Of a DNA stretch of 64,000 bases, positions 33,602 to 41,936 are shown piece by piece; positions within the stretch are counted from its first letter, which is position 1, and the number at the start of each line of letters is the position of its first letter. The stretch is from Chthoniobacter flavus (GTDB taxonomy: Bacteria > Verrucomicrobiota > Verrucomicrobiia > Chthoniobacterales > Chthoniobacteraceae), in the NCBI GenBank assembly GCA_945861435.1, contig CAMAUX010000020.1, positions 1 to 64,000 on the forward strand. The letters are read 5' to 3'. Made by a program: the position numbers and the translations under genes. A model generated the notes under the pieces. That model was not told the origin of the DNA. It ran no database searches and saw only the letters and a program-made list of their open reading frames with translations.

Positions 33602-34996
33602 TCAGTGGGCGCCGCGGCCTAGGAGGACGACGGGGATGGTGCGCAGGAGCAGGAGGAGGTCGAGGCGCAGGGACCACTGGTCGATGTATTGGAGGTCGAG
33701 GCGCACCCATTCCTGAAAGCTGCGCACGTCGCTGCGGCCGCTGACCTGCCAGAGGCACGTGAGGCCGGGCTTCATGCTGAGGCGGCGTCGTTCGGCTCCG
33801 GAGGAGATCTTGGCGAGTTCGTAGAGGGGGAGGGGGCGCGGGCCCACGAGGCTCATGTCGCCCCGGAGGACGTTCCAGAGCTGGGGGAGTTCATCGAGGC
33901 TGGTCTTGCGCAGCCAGCGGCCCAGGGCGGTGACTCGTGGGTCGCTCGAGAGCTTGAAGACGGGGCCGCTCATTTCGTTGAAGGCCTCGAGTTCCGCCTG
34001 ATGCATGGCCGCGTCGCTATGCATGGAACGGAATTTGTAGAGGGTGAACGGACGTCCGCGCAGACCGCCGCGTTCCTGCCGGAAGAAGACAGGGCCGGGG
34101 GAGGTGCATTTAATGAGAAGGGCGATCACGGCGAACAGGGGCGCGCCCAGCACCAGCCCGACAGCGGCTCCCACTCTGTCCATGACGGCTTTGAGCAGGA
34201 GGGCCCATGAGACCTCGGGCGTGGTGCGGAAGACCAGCATGGGGCTTGAGCCGAAGAGATCCACGGCGGGGCGGGCGATGGAGGTGCGAATGAAGTCGAC
34301 GGTGAGCCATGCCTCCACCCCCTCCACTTCACAGGCCGCGATGGCCTCCTGCAGTTTGTTGAGGGCGCTGTGGCCGCCGGCGAAGATGACACGTGAAACC
34401 GCGTGCGTGTGCAGGGCGGTGGTCAGTTCCGCGACGGGTTGGTGGGCGAGGTCGAATTCCGCCACGATGTCGACTTGGGAGCGTTGATCTTCGGTGAGGC
34501 TGGCGCGGAAGTGCTCGGTGTCGGCGCGCGTGCCCGCGAGGATCACCGGTTCGCGCATTGCGAGCGACGCGGCACGGCGGCGCATCCAGTGGCTGGTGAG
34601 TCGTTCGCGGGTGAGAAGCACGGCGCTGGCGAGCATGGCGAAGAGGGGCATCACCGCGCGGCTGGGCACGCTCAGGCGCAGGAGATAAGCGCACGCCGCC
34701 ACGAGCAGAGCCAGCCAGAGTCCGCTGCGCACGACCTGTGCGGCGGCCCGCCAGAGAGGTTTGTGGAGGGTTTGGAGGTAGAAGCCCTGAAGGCCAAGGA
34801 GGAATGGTCCGAATGGCGCGACGACGAAGAGCAGCCATTGGAATTCCGGGAATGGCGCGATCGGGCGGTCCGCGAAGGGGCCGATCGGCATGCCTTCGAA
34901 GCGCAGGCGGTGTGCGCCCCAAAGCGCCGCTGCGAGCAGGAGTCCGTCGAGGAACTTCTGCCACTGGATATTCAGTTCTTGTCTTCGATCGAGCAT
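33602..34996 (-). CDS. Polyprenyl-phosphate sugar phosphotransferase (WcaJ/ExoY-type)
   Basis: The 464-residue membrane protein has N-terminal hydrophobic segments and a central CoA-binding-like region (EPVILAGTRADTEHFRASL). The C-terminal bacterial sugar transferase domain contains SPGPVFFRQERGGLRGRPFT, YKFRSMHSDA, KTSLDELPQLWNVLRGDMSL and VGPRPLPLYE. Family members load the first sugar-1-phosphate onto undecaprenyl phosphate to begin exopolysaccharide or capsule repeat-unit synthesis. No other polysaccharide genes adjoin it here; the PP-loop/glycosyltransferase pair is 30 kb away. The start is uncertain: ATG 34996 gives the usual short leader, and ATG 35035 is also in frame. It diverges from aroD. 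Confidence 0.9.
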   Translation of the reverse strand: MLDRRQELNIQWQKFLDGLLLAAALWGAHRLRFEGMPIGPFADRPIAPFPEFQWLLFVVAPFGPFLLGLQGFYLQTLHKPLWRAAAQVVRSGLWLALLVAACAYLLRLSVPSRAVMPLFAMLASAVLLTRERLTSHWMRRRAASLAMREPVILAGTRADTEHFRASLTEDQRSQVDIVAEFDLAHQPVAELTTALHTHAVSRVIFAGGHSALNKLQEAIAACEVEGVEAWLTVDFIRTSIARPAVDLFGSSPMLVFRTTPEVSWALLLKAVMDRVGAAVGLVLGAPLFAVIALLIKCTSPGPVFFRQERGGLRGRPFTLYKFRSMHSDAAMHQAELEAFNEMSGPVFKLSSDPRVTALGRWLRKTSLDELPQLWNVLRGDMSLVGPRPLPLYELAKISSGAERRRLSMKPGLTCLWQVSGRSDVRSFQEWVRLDLQYIDQWSLRLDLLLLLRTIPVVLLGRGAH

Positions 34997-35051
34997 CGGT
35001 GTTTCTGCGGCTAAGCATCCACGCCGGGGTGCCATTAGCAGGCAATATCTT

Positions 35052-35747
35052 ATGAAGGAAAATTCGAGTGAATTTCAGGGGCGGCCCCGCGTGGTCGCCA
35101 CGGTGCATTCCCCCGCCTCACTGCGTGAGGCTTTGAAATTGGAGCGCGGCAGTGTCGATTTCGTGGAGCTGCGCGTGGACCACTTTGCTTCCGATCCACG
35201 GCCCCTCTTGCGTTCGGTGGGAAGGATTGCCTGTCCCCTTCTGGTCACCGTGCGGCATCCCGCGGAGGGTGGGGCGGCACGGCTTTCGTTAGGGGAGCGA
35301 GAGGCGCTTTACAGTCAGTTCCTCCCCTTTGCGTCGGTGGTGGATATTGAACTGCGCTCCATCAAGGCGCTGGCAAGCATGGCGGGGAGGGTGCGGTCGA
35401 TCGGGGCTTCGCTGCTGTTATCCAGTCATCACTTCAAGTCCACGCCTTCCCCGGCGAAGCTCGCGGAAATCGCATCGCAGGCTGCTGACGCGGGTGCGGA
35501 CGTCTTCAAGCTGGCTGCCATGGCGAGGAGGCCGGGCGATATTGGGTCGCTTCTCGGTCTGCTGGCCCCTGGACGGCGGGTGCCGGTGAGCGTCATGGCC
35601 ATGGGCCCCTTGGGCAGGGTGTCGCGGCTGCTCTTCGCGCAGTGCGGTTCGGTGCTGAATTACGGGTACCTGCACCGGCCCAATGCCAGTGGTCAGTGGG
35701 AGGCGCGGGTTTTGGGAGAGCGGTTGGCTGAGCTTGCGCAGGTCTGA
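35052..35747 (+). CDS. aroD: Type I 3-dehydroquinate dehydratase
   Basis: The 231-residue protein shows the class I dehydroquinase core: FVELRVDHF, LLVTVRHPAEGG, VDIELRS, SSHHF with catalytic histidine at 126/127, and VFKLAAMAR with the Schiff-base lysine K153. MAMGPLGRVSRLLF and GYLHRPNASGQW come near the end. It dehydrates 3-dehydroquinate in the shikimate pathway. ATG 35052 has GAAGG just inside the gene but no clear upstream ribosome site. The codons for RIACPL at 35224-35238 contain 13 bases identical to the RAYT-linked repeat core (see findings). The upstream neighbour is the divergent sugar transferase. Confidence 0.92.
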   Translation: MKENSSEFQGRPRVVATVHSPASLREALKLERGSVDFVELRVDHFASDPRPLLRSVGRIACPLLVTVRHPAEGGAARLSLGEREALYSQFLPFASVVDIELRSIKALASMAGRVRSIGASLLLSSHHFKSTPSPAKLAEIASQAADAGADVFKLAAMARRPGDIGSLLGLLAPGRRVPVSVMAMGPLGRVSRLLFAQCGSVLNYGYLHRPNASGQWEARVLGERLAELAQV

Positions 35748-35847
35748 GCGCAGGTCATGATTCGATTTCACAGCAACTTAGCTGCCTTCGCTGAGTAGCA
35801 CTGGCGCCTACGGAGCCGTACCTGTGATGAAGCTTGTGGTAAAAAGA

Positions 35848-35877
35848 AAGCGCCCCAGCCTTACGGCCGGGGCGCTT
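35848..35877. terminator. Bidirectional rho-independent terminator
   Basis: AAGCGCCCCAGCC (35848-35860) pairs with GGCCGGGGCGCTT (35865-35877), 12 of 13 positions matched, around a TTAC loop. A T-run follows on the plus strand (GGATTTTT), and the flank AAAAAG gives a T-run on the minus strand. It stands between convergent aroD and the porin gene and can end both. Confidence 0.85.
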
Positions 35878-35913
35878 GGATTTTTGACTCCGACTCAGTT
35901 GAGTCGGAACGAA

Positions 35914-36795
35914 TTAGAAGGCGACGGTCACACCAGCCTGGAAGACATGGTGGGTTTCGTCGTTGCGCGCGTCGGTCTTCGCTGCTTCGTCGCCGAGGTT
36001 GTAGTAGGTGTAGCCGGCGTTAGCGGTCCAGACTCCGTATGCCTGAGGAACGAAGGTCAGAGGCATGGTGGCGGTGAGGCCAGCCGAGAAGTAACCGTAG
36101 GTGTCGCCATTGTAGTAGCGGTCGTCACCGAGGCCGAGGGTCAGCGGGAGGGTGAGGGTCAGGCCTTCGCAGGGGCTGTAGCTCGGAGCGATCCCAGCCT
36201 CGTAGTACCAACCGTTGGAACGGTTAGGCGCGAAAATGCCGGAGTAGCCAGGACCACCAACTTCAGCGAGGACGGCCACGTGCGGGTGCAAGGCGAAAGC
36301 GCCAAGCAGGTCGGTGTCGTCATACGCGAGGTTGAGGTTGATGTTGCGGGAGGTCAGGAAGGCATCGTTCGGGCTGAGGTATTCGAGATACGACAGGGTG
36401 GCGGTGAAATCCTTGAGGAAGGTCACTGCCAGACCGATGGTGTAATCGAACTCGTACCAGTTCTGAGTGGTGCCCGCTCCAGCGTTCTTGTCATGGATGC
36501 TGCTCCAGAGGCCGAGGTTGAGGGAGACCTTGTTGATCGCTCCGTCGCCCTGGTAGAGGCGGAAGTAGAAATCAGCGAAGGGCTGGGCGATGACGCCCTG
36601 GTTTTCCTGAACGACGCCGCGGAGGATGTACTCGGAGACGACGTTGACTCCGAGGTCAGCGGAGATGGCAGATTCCTTGATCTGCTCAACGGGCTGCTTG
36701 GAGGGCTTGACTGTGGTCGTGCCTGCGAAGGTAAGGGTCGGCACCAGAAGGGCCGCCGCAACCGTGCAGATCTTGGCGATGTTGTTGTTTGTCAT
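35914..36795 (-). CDS. TorF/Gcw_chp-like outer-membrane porin
   Basis: The 293-residue protein begins with a signal peptide (MTNNNIAKICTVAAALLVPT...FAG). The mature part has alternating amphipathic strands and the family start ADLGVNVVSEYILRGVVQEN, followed by GVIAQPFADFYFRLYQGD. It ends in phenylalanine (VAF), the usual C-terminal beta-barrel signal. The match is to the TorF-type putative porin family. Transport specificity is unknown. The open frame extends to 36885, but ATG 36795 gives the signal peptide. A strong terminator follows the stop codon. The DNA before the start is AT-rich and likely contains its promoter. Confidence 0.75.
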   Translation of the reverse strand: MTNNNIAKICTVAAALLVPTLTFAGTTTVKPSKQPVEQIKESAISADLGVNVVSEYILRGVVQENQGVIAQPFADFYFRLYQGDGAINKVSLNLGLWSSIHDKNAGAGTTQNWYEFDYTIGLAVTFLKDFTATLSYLEYLSPNDAFLTSRNINLNLAYDDTDLLGAFALHPHVAVLAEVGGPGYSGIFAPNRSNGWYYEAGIAPSYSPCEGLTLTLPLTLGLGDDRYYNGDTYGYFSAGLTATMPLTFVPQAYGVWTANAGYTYYNLGDEAAKTDARNDETHHVFQAGVTVAF

Positions 36796-36965
36796 GAGTG
36801 TTTTTGAGGTTGTTTCGGTTGGGTTGGTTGGCTGCCGGTAAAGGCAGATCTTTTTACGGTGTAGCACAGCAATTAGGCAGGTCACTAGGAAAAAATGTGA
36901 ACAAAATGCCGTTTTGAAGAGCTATGCAGTGAGTTTTGTTTCGTTTGTGACTCGTGGAGAGACGG

Positions 36966-37169
36966 TTATCTCTTTGTGTATCTGCGGATGATGGTGGCCG
37001 CGCCGAGAAGCATAATGGTGCCTAGAATGCAGGAAATCTCCAGTTCATGGCCTTGATGCAGCCCGTTTGATCTCAAATCCAGCACTCCATGTCCGGGATG
37101 TGCATGGGCGGGGAGGAGGAGGAGCGCTTGGAGGCAGAGAATGGCGGCGGAAATGCGGTAAATATTCAT
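36966..37169 (-). CDS. Small secreted/membrane protein with His-rich N-terminus
   Basis: The 67-residue protein has a hydrophobic N-terminus (ISAAILCLQALLLLPAHA), a short histidine-containing loop (HPGHGVLDLRSNGLHQGHE), and a membrane segment (ILGTIMLLGAATII) ending in RRYTKR. The HPGH start of the mature part recalls the HupE/UreJ metal-permease family, but it is far too short to be one. It lies 170 bases upstream of the porin on the same strand. The function is unknown. Confidence 0.45.
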   Translation of the reverse strand: MNIYRISAAILCLQALLLLPAHAHPGHGVLDLRSNGLHQGHELEISCILGTIMLLGAATIIRRYTKR

Positions 37170-37426
37170 AGATGATCGTGGGAGGCTAGACTTGTCTGGA
37201 GGAGTCCTGCACGCCCTTTTTGGAGGTGCAACGTGGGTGGGCCAAGGCGGCAGCGAAGCTGCTTGGGAGGACGATGGTCCGTGGTTCGGAGGGTTGGCGT
37301 GCCGGGCGCTTGTGGATTCTGGGGCGCGTGGGCGTGGTCACTCTGCGGTGTCGGACATTTAGTGAGACTCAAGATTGAATGTTTGGCGCCGTCAGCGGTC
37401 CAAAAGAGGAAAAGGGGGATACTGAT

Positions 37427-37978
37427 ATGGGAACGATGATGCAGGAGGGGATGGGGAATGCGCGTGGGGAGGTCAGGGGCTGTTGGTGCGGCGGTGGGGG
37501 TGGTGGGGGACTTACGCCGTGGGGTGCTGTGGCGCTGGCGGTGGTGCTCCTTGCAACTGGGACGGTGGAGGCGGCGGAAGGAAGGCGTGGGCGTACCCAC
37601 GGGCATAGGAATGTGTATGGGCATGCCAGTTATGCGGAGCGCGGCCATCGATCGGTCCACAGGTATGGCTATTGGGGGAGGGCTCCCTATTATGCGTCCC
37701 GCTACGCTCCCTACTACGATGGGAGCTATGTTGGGAGCTATGGGTACCGACTCCATCAGCACCCATACTATAGGCCTTACTATGGATACGGTTCTTCGTC
37801 GCACTTCCCGTTGTACGGGGGTGGGTATTGGTCTGCTCCGTATTCGCCTTATTCGTCGTATTCGCCTTATTCACCCTATGGCGGGTCGTATCTCTCCGGG
37901 TCTTGGCTCGGGCGGGGGCTCTACGGATCCGGGTGGCCGTTTCTGGGTGTTTCCATCGCCGGTGTCGGTGCTTGGTAG
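37427..37978 (+). CDS. Secreted Tyr/Ser/Gly-rich low-complexity protein
   Basis: The 183-residue protein has a hydrophobic segment (WGAVALAVVLLATGTVEA) suitable as signal peptide. A tyrosine-rich mature part follows, with repeats such as YSPYSSYSPYSPY and RYAPYYDGSYVGSYGY. It contains many Arg and His residues before residue 100. A purine-rich AAAAGGGGGAT stands six bases before ATG 37427; the frame is also open from 37379. Tyr/Gly-rich secreted proteins often build surface layers or adhesive material, but nothing here proves that. The long minus-strand frame across it is a shadow. Confidence 0.5.
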   Translation: MGTMMQEGMGNARGEVRGCWCGGGGGGGLTPWGAVALAVVLLATGTVEAAEGRRGRTHGHRNVYGHASYAERGHRSVHRYGYWGRAPYYASRYAPYYDGSYVGSYGYRLHQHPYYRPYYGYGSSSHFPLYGGGYWSAPYSPYSSYSPYSPYGGSYLSGSWLGRGLYGSGWPFLGVSIAGVGAW

Positions 37979-38136
37979 AGGTCCCTGCTTTTCCGGGTCG
38001 GGTCCCCGCACCTCTGGCACTGCTGGCCTTGCGGTGATTGGGTCGGGGGCGCGGGGGGGGCGGGAGGGAGGGCGGTTGCGGTGGCGTTTGCTGGAGCCCC
38101 TTTTTTACCGTCCTTTGGCGTGCTTGAATGTTGAGT

Positions 38137-40125
38137 TCAAACGATGTCGACCGGGCAGGCTGGCAGGGCTTTTAGGAAGGCGCGTCCGTAGCTCTTGGTG
38201 AGGATCCGAGGGTCGAGGATGGCGACGATGCCGTGGTCGGTCTGGGTGCGAATGAGGCGGCCGACGCCTTGGCGCAGCTTGAGGATCGCCTCGGGTAGCG
38301 AATACTCGGCAAATGGGTCGCCGCCCTGAGATTCGATGTGCTCGAGGCGGGCTTCGATGAGGGGATGGTCCGGCACAGCGAAGGGGAGTCTCGTAATGAT
38401 GACGTTGGAGAGGGCTTCGCCCGGAACATCGACGCCGCTCCAGAAGCTCTCTGTGCCGAAGAGGACATGCCGCTGGTTTTTTTTGAACTCAGCGATGAGG
38501 CGGTGGCGCGGCATACCCTCGCCTTGGACGATGAGTTTGTAGTCGAGGTCGTCCAGACGTTCTCGCATGGCGGAGGCGAGGTTTTGGAGTGCCTTGTGGC
38601 TGGTGAAGAGGACGAAGGCGCGGCCCTGACTGAGTTGGACGAAATGTTCGATTTTTTCAGCGAGCGCAGCCTCGTATCCCGCGTCCCTTGGGTCGGGCAT
38701 TTTGCGCGTGATGTAGAGATGCATCTGGCGCTGGTAGTCGAAAGGGCTGCCGACTTGGAGGGAGTCGATCTCGGTGGCGCCGACGCGGTTGCGGAAGTAG
38801 GCGAGGTCCTGACCGCCGACGGACAGCGTTGCGCTGGTCATGACGCAGACGTGGTTGTCGCGGAAGAGGAGTGCCCGCAGGTGTTCCGACACGTCGACCG
38901 GGGCGGCGTTGAGGGTGTGGGATTTCTGGGCTTTGCCGGACTGCTCGACCCAGTAGACGAAGTCATCAGTGTCCTGCTTGAGGAATGCGGCGAGTGCGGA
39001 GCGCGCATCGCGTACGCGGCGCCCGAGGTCTTGAAGTTCGGACTTGGCGGTCTCGTCATCGAGGGAGCGAAGGCATTCCACGATGAGTTTCTGCAACTGC
39101 GCGAGAGGATTGGTGAGGGTGTCTGGGACAAAATCGGGGGAGCGGACTCTGAACTCGCGTCCTTTTTTGAATGAGGAGTGAGTGGCTACTTTTTCGAAGA
39201 AGGCGTCGGTTTGCTCGAGCAGGGAGCTAACTTCGCGGACTGCGTCGGGGCGGCGCAGCACTTGGAAGAGACCCTTGTGCGTTTTGGGGTGGTAGAGGCG
39301 CTGGAGGGTGTAGCGCAATCCATACTGGGACACCCCCAGGCCGATCTGGCGTGCGGCGATTTGTTCGAGGGTGTGGGCTTCGTCGAAGATGACGAAATCG
39401 TTGGCGAAGAGGTAGCCGGTCTCGTTCTCCTCAGCCTGACCGGTGCCGGCGAGGTTGAGGAAGAAGAGGGTGTGGTTCATGACGACCACGTCTGCGGAAA
39501 GCAGCTTTTTACGGGCGGCTTGGTATCCGCACTTGGGATTGTGGCTACAGGATTTGGCGGTGCAGATGTGTTGTTCGCTGCAGACCTGTGCCCACACTTG
39601 GGGGTCGGGCTCCACGGCCATGTCGGAGAGCGAGCCGTCGTGGGTGGTCTGGGCCCATTCCCAAATGCGCTGGAGTTCGGCCTGCTCCGGGCTGGTGAAG
39701 AGCTCACCGGCGTTGGCGAGTGCGCGTTCCAAGCGCATCGGGCAGAGATAATTCTGGCGCCCTTTCCAGAGCATCGTCTCGAACTCGACCGGCAGGATTT
39801 TCTGCAGGATGGGGATGTCCTTGTAGACCAGCTGCTCCTGAAGATTGATGGTGTAGGTGGAGATGACGGCCTTCTTCTTGTTCTGAATCGCCCACAGGAT
39901 GGAGGGCAGCAGGTAGGCTAGGGACTTGCCCACGCCCGTACCGGCTTCAACGACGAGATGCCGCTGCTGGGTGAGCGCCTGCGCCACGGCAACAGCCATC
40001 TCCTGTTGGGGGGCGCGAAATTCAAAGTTGCGCGCCTTCGCCAGCAGTCCATCGGCTGAGAAAATGGCGCGCACCTGCTCGACGAACTCGTTCAGGGGAC
40101 CCGGGGTTTCGCTCAAGGAAATCAT
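38137..40125 (-). CDS. DinG/XPD-type ATP-dependent DNA helicase
   Basis: The 662-residue protein has the superfamily 2 Fe-S helicase layout. The Q-like region RAPQQEMAVAVAQAL leads to Walker A EAGTGVGKS at residues 60-68. Cysteines C128, C188, C193 and C199 have the 5- and 6-residue spacing of the DinG iron-sulfur cluster. The DEAH box is in FVIFDEAHTLEQIA, and motif VI is QGVGRLIRT near the C-terminus with FWSGVDVPGEALSNVIITRL. Such enzymes unwind 5'-overhang duplexes, R-loops and G-quadruplexes in repair. ATG 40125 (MISLSETPGPLNEFV) fits the family; the frame is open to 40200. The divergent LptF/LptG gene starts 138 bases away. Confidence 0.93.
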   Translation of the reverse strand: MISLSETPGPLNEFVEQVRAIFSADGLLAKARNFEFRAPQQEMAVAVAQALTQQRHLVVEAGTGVGKSLAYLLPSILWAIQNKKKAVISTYTINLQEQLVYKDIPILQKILPVEFETMLWKGRQNYLCPMRLERALANAGELFTSPEQAELQRIWEWAQTTHDGSLSDMAVEPDPQVWAQVCSEQHICTAKSCSHNPKCGYQAARKKLLSADVVVMNHTLFFLNLAGTGQAEENETGYLFANDFVIFDEAHTLEQIAARQIGLGVSQYGLRYTLQRLYHPKTHKGLFQVLRRPDAVREVSSLLEQTDAFFEKVATHSSFKKGREFRVRSPDFVPDTLTNPLAQLQKLIVECLRSLDDETAKSELQDLGRRVRDARSALAAFLKQDTDDFVYWVEQSGKAQKSHTLNAAPVDVSEHLRALLFRDNHVCVMTSATLSVGGQDLAYFRNRVGATEIDSLQVGSPFDYQRQMHLYITRKMPDPRDAGYEAALAEKIEHFVQLSQGRAFVLFTSHKALQNLASAMRERLDDLDYKLIVQGEGMPRHRLIAEFKKNQRHVLFGTESFWSGVDVPGEALSNVIITRLPFAVPDHPLIEARLEHIESQGGDPFAEYSLPEAILKLRQGVGRLIRTQTDHGIVAILDPRILTKSYGRAFLKALPACPVDIV

Positions 40126-40263
40126 TCCATTAAGGCAAGAAAGACGCCAAATTGCTTTTGCGGTGGTGGCGGTGTCGAGCAAACTGAGGTTTCTTCGCAA
40201 CCAACGGTCCTGAAGGGCCGCTCTCCGCCTCCCTCAACCACCCCAGAAGTTTTTTCAAGAACC

Positions 40264-41409
40264 GTGCGTCTTCTCGATCGTTACATTCTCAGAAATTTTT
40301 TTGAGCCCTTCTTGCTGTGTTTCCTGGGTTTCATCTCCATCTGGCTGATTGTTGATCTGAGCGACAACGGGCCAGACTTCATTCAGGCTAGGGCTCCGAT
40401 CTCGCAGGTGCTGGGTTTTTATCTCATGCAGCTTCCGCAGACCGTGGTGATGTCGCTTCCGGTGGGGTTGCTTCTGGCTCTGCTTTTCATGTTAAGCAGG
40501 ATGTCGCGTTCTAACGAGATTATCTCGATTCTCGGTGCTGGACGGAGCGTGCTCCGGTTTCTGCTCCCCCTCTTCCTCATCGGGATGCTGGTGAGCGTTG
40601 GCTGTCTCGCTCTCAACTATGAGATGGCCCCTCACGCTGACGCCTTTCGAAAGGCGGCTCTCGAGCAGATGAACCCGGATGCATTCAAGGGAAAGAAACC
40701 GCGGCAACGTGCGGTGGTAAATGGGTATCTTTTCCGGGACCGCTTAAACGCCCGCACATGGTACATCCGGAAGCTGGTGCCGGGGAGCCCGGAGTTTACG
40801 GGGGTCCATATCACCCAGCATGACGCCGAGGGGGGCATCCTCCGTAGGTGGTTTGCGGAAAAGGCGGTCTATCGCCCGGAAGCCGGCTCCTGGGAGCTTC
40901 AAAGTGGGTTGGTCGTCGATTTTACGCCGGAGGGGGATGTCGCGAGTTCGGTGCCCTTTGATCAGTTGACGGTGTCCGACTGGAGCGAGACTCCGCAGCG
41001 AATCACGGGGTCGCACGTGCAGGCGCAGGATCTTTCCATTCCTGAACTCCGGGATCATCTGGCGGTGAACGCCGATTCTCCTGTGGTCCAGCTTGCGCCG
41101 TTTCGCACGTATCTGCTCTATCGATGGGCGCTGCCATGGTCGTGTCTGGTGGTGGTCCTGATCGCGGCTCCTCTGGGTATCGTCTACTCGCGGCGCGCTG
41201 TTCTTGGCGGGGTGGCGGCTTCCATCGGCCTTTTCTTTGCGATGACCTTCACCACCAACTTCTGTCTTGCCCTTGGGAAGGGGGGCCGGATCGCCCCGGA
41301 GGTTGCGGCTTGGCTGCCGAACGCCCTCTTCGCATGCATCGGCATGGTGCTGTTGTATTATCGATCCACCAACCGCGACCTGCCGACGTTCGGTTTCGGG
41401 CGCCGATAG
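40264..41409 (+). CDS. LptF/LptG-family permease (YjgP/YjgQ)
   Basis: The 381-residue membrane protein begins at GTG 40264 with MRLLDRYILRNFFEPFLLCF, the diagnostic start of LptF/LptG. Membrane helices follow (FISIWLIVDLS, PQTVVMSLPVGLLLALLFML). SRSNEIISILGAGRSVLRFL forms the coupling region, then a periplasmic beta domain and a C-terminal helix pair (LVVVLIAAPLGIVYSRRA, WLPNALFACIGMVLLYYRST). These proteins, with LptB, pull lipopolysaccharide out of the inner membrane. Only one paralogue is here; its partner must lie elsewhere. The following small gene starts 11 bases later. Confidence 0.92.
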   Translation: MRLLDRYILRNFFEPFLLCFLGFISIWLIVDLSDNGPDFIQARAPISQVLGFYLMQLPQTVVMSLPVGLLLALLFMLSRMSRSNEIISILGAGRSVLRFLLPLFLIGMLVSVGCLALNYEMAPHADAFRKAALEQMNPDAFKGKKPRQRAVVNGYLFRDRLNARTWYIRKLVPGSPEFTGVHITQHDAEGGILRRWFAEKAVYRPEAGSWELQSGLVVDFTPEGDVASSVPFDQLTVSDWSETPQRITGSHVQAQDLSIPELRDHLAVNADSPVVQLAPFRTYLLYRWALPWSCLVVVLIAAPLGIVYSRRAVLGGVAASIGLFFAMTFTTNFCLALGKGGRIAPEVAAWLPNALFACIGMVLLYYRSTNRDLPTFGFGRR

Positions 41410-41419
41410 CTCACTGACT

Positions 41420-41914
41420 ATGATCACGGACTGGAGTATTCAATCGAGGGCCCAGCAATGTGCGGCCACAGGCGCCCCATTTGTAGAGGGGCAGGCGTTC
41501 TACACGGTGCTTTATGATGAGAAGGGGGTGTTCCGTCGCGAAGATCTCAGCGAGGGCGCATGGGAGGAACGAAAAGCTCTCGAGCCGCTGCCCTTTTCCT
41601 TCTGGCGCTCGCGGTACGAGCCTCCTGCGGCTCCGCTTCCTGAAGCACTGGGAAAACAGACCGCCGAGGATCTTTTGCGCCGTTACATGGCCGATGATGC
41701 TCCTGACTTGGGGCGGGTCCGTTTCATCCTTGCCGTGATGCTTGAGCGCAAACGTCTGCTGAAGGAAGTGGAGACCAAGACGACCAGCGATGGCGGGCTC
41801 ACGCGGGTCTATGAGCACAGCAAGTCCGGAGAGGTGTTTGTCATTCCCGATCCCCAATTGCGCCTCGACCAGATCGCCGAGGTACAGGCGGAGGTGGCCG
41901 ATCTGCTGAAGTAA
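41420..41914 (+). CDS. Conserved-looking hypothetical protein
   Basis: The 164-residue soluble protein (MITDWSIQSRAQQCAATGAP...) has an N-terminal C-x-x-TGAPFVEGQAFYT segment that recalls a half zinc ribbon, a central Pro-rich link and a helical C-terminal half (VRFILAVMLERKRLLKEVET). It starts 11 bases after the permease stop and 22 bases before the NHL gene, so it is likely co-transcribed with both. I do not recognise the family. Confidence 0.6.
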   Translation: MITDWSIQSRAQQCAATGAPFVEGQAFYTVLYDEKGVFRREDLSEGAWEERKALEPLPFSFWRSRYEPPAAPLPEALGKQTAEDLLRRYMADDAPDLGRVRFILAVMLERKRLLKEVETKTTSDGGLTRVYEHSKSGEVFVIPDPQLRLDQIAEVQAEVADLLK

Positions 41915-41936
41915 TCTACGGCGCGCTCGCTTTCTT

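Noticed and set aside
37512-37874. Minus-strand frame of 120 aa (MNKANTTNKANTEQ)
   Set aside because: It is the complement of the tyrosine-rich repeats of 37427-37978; it has no signal, motif or ribosome site.
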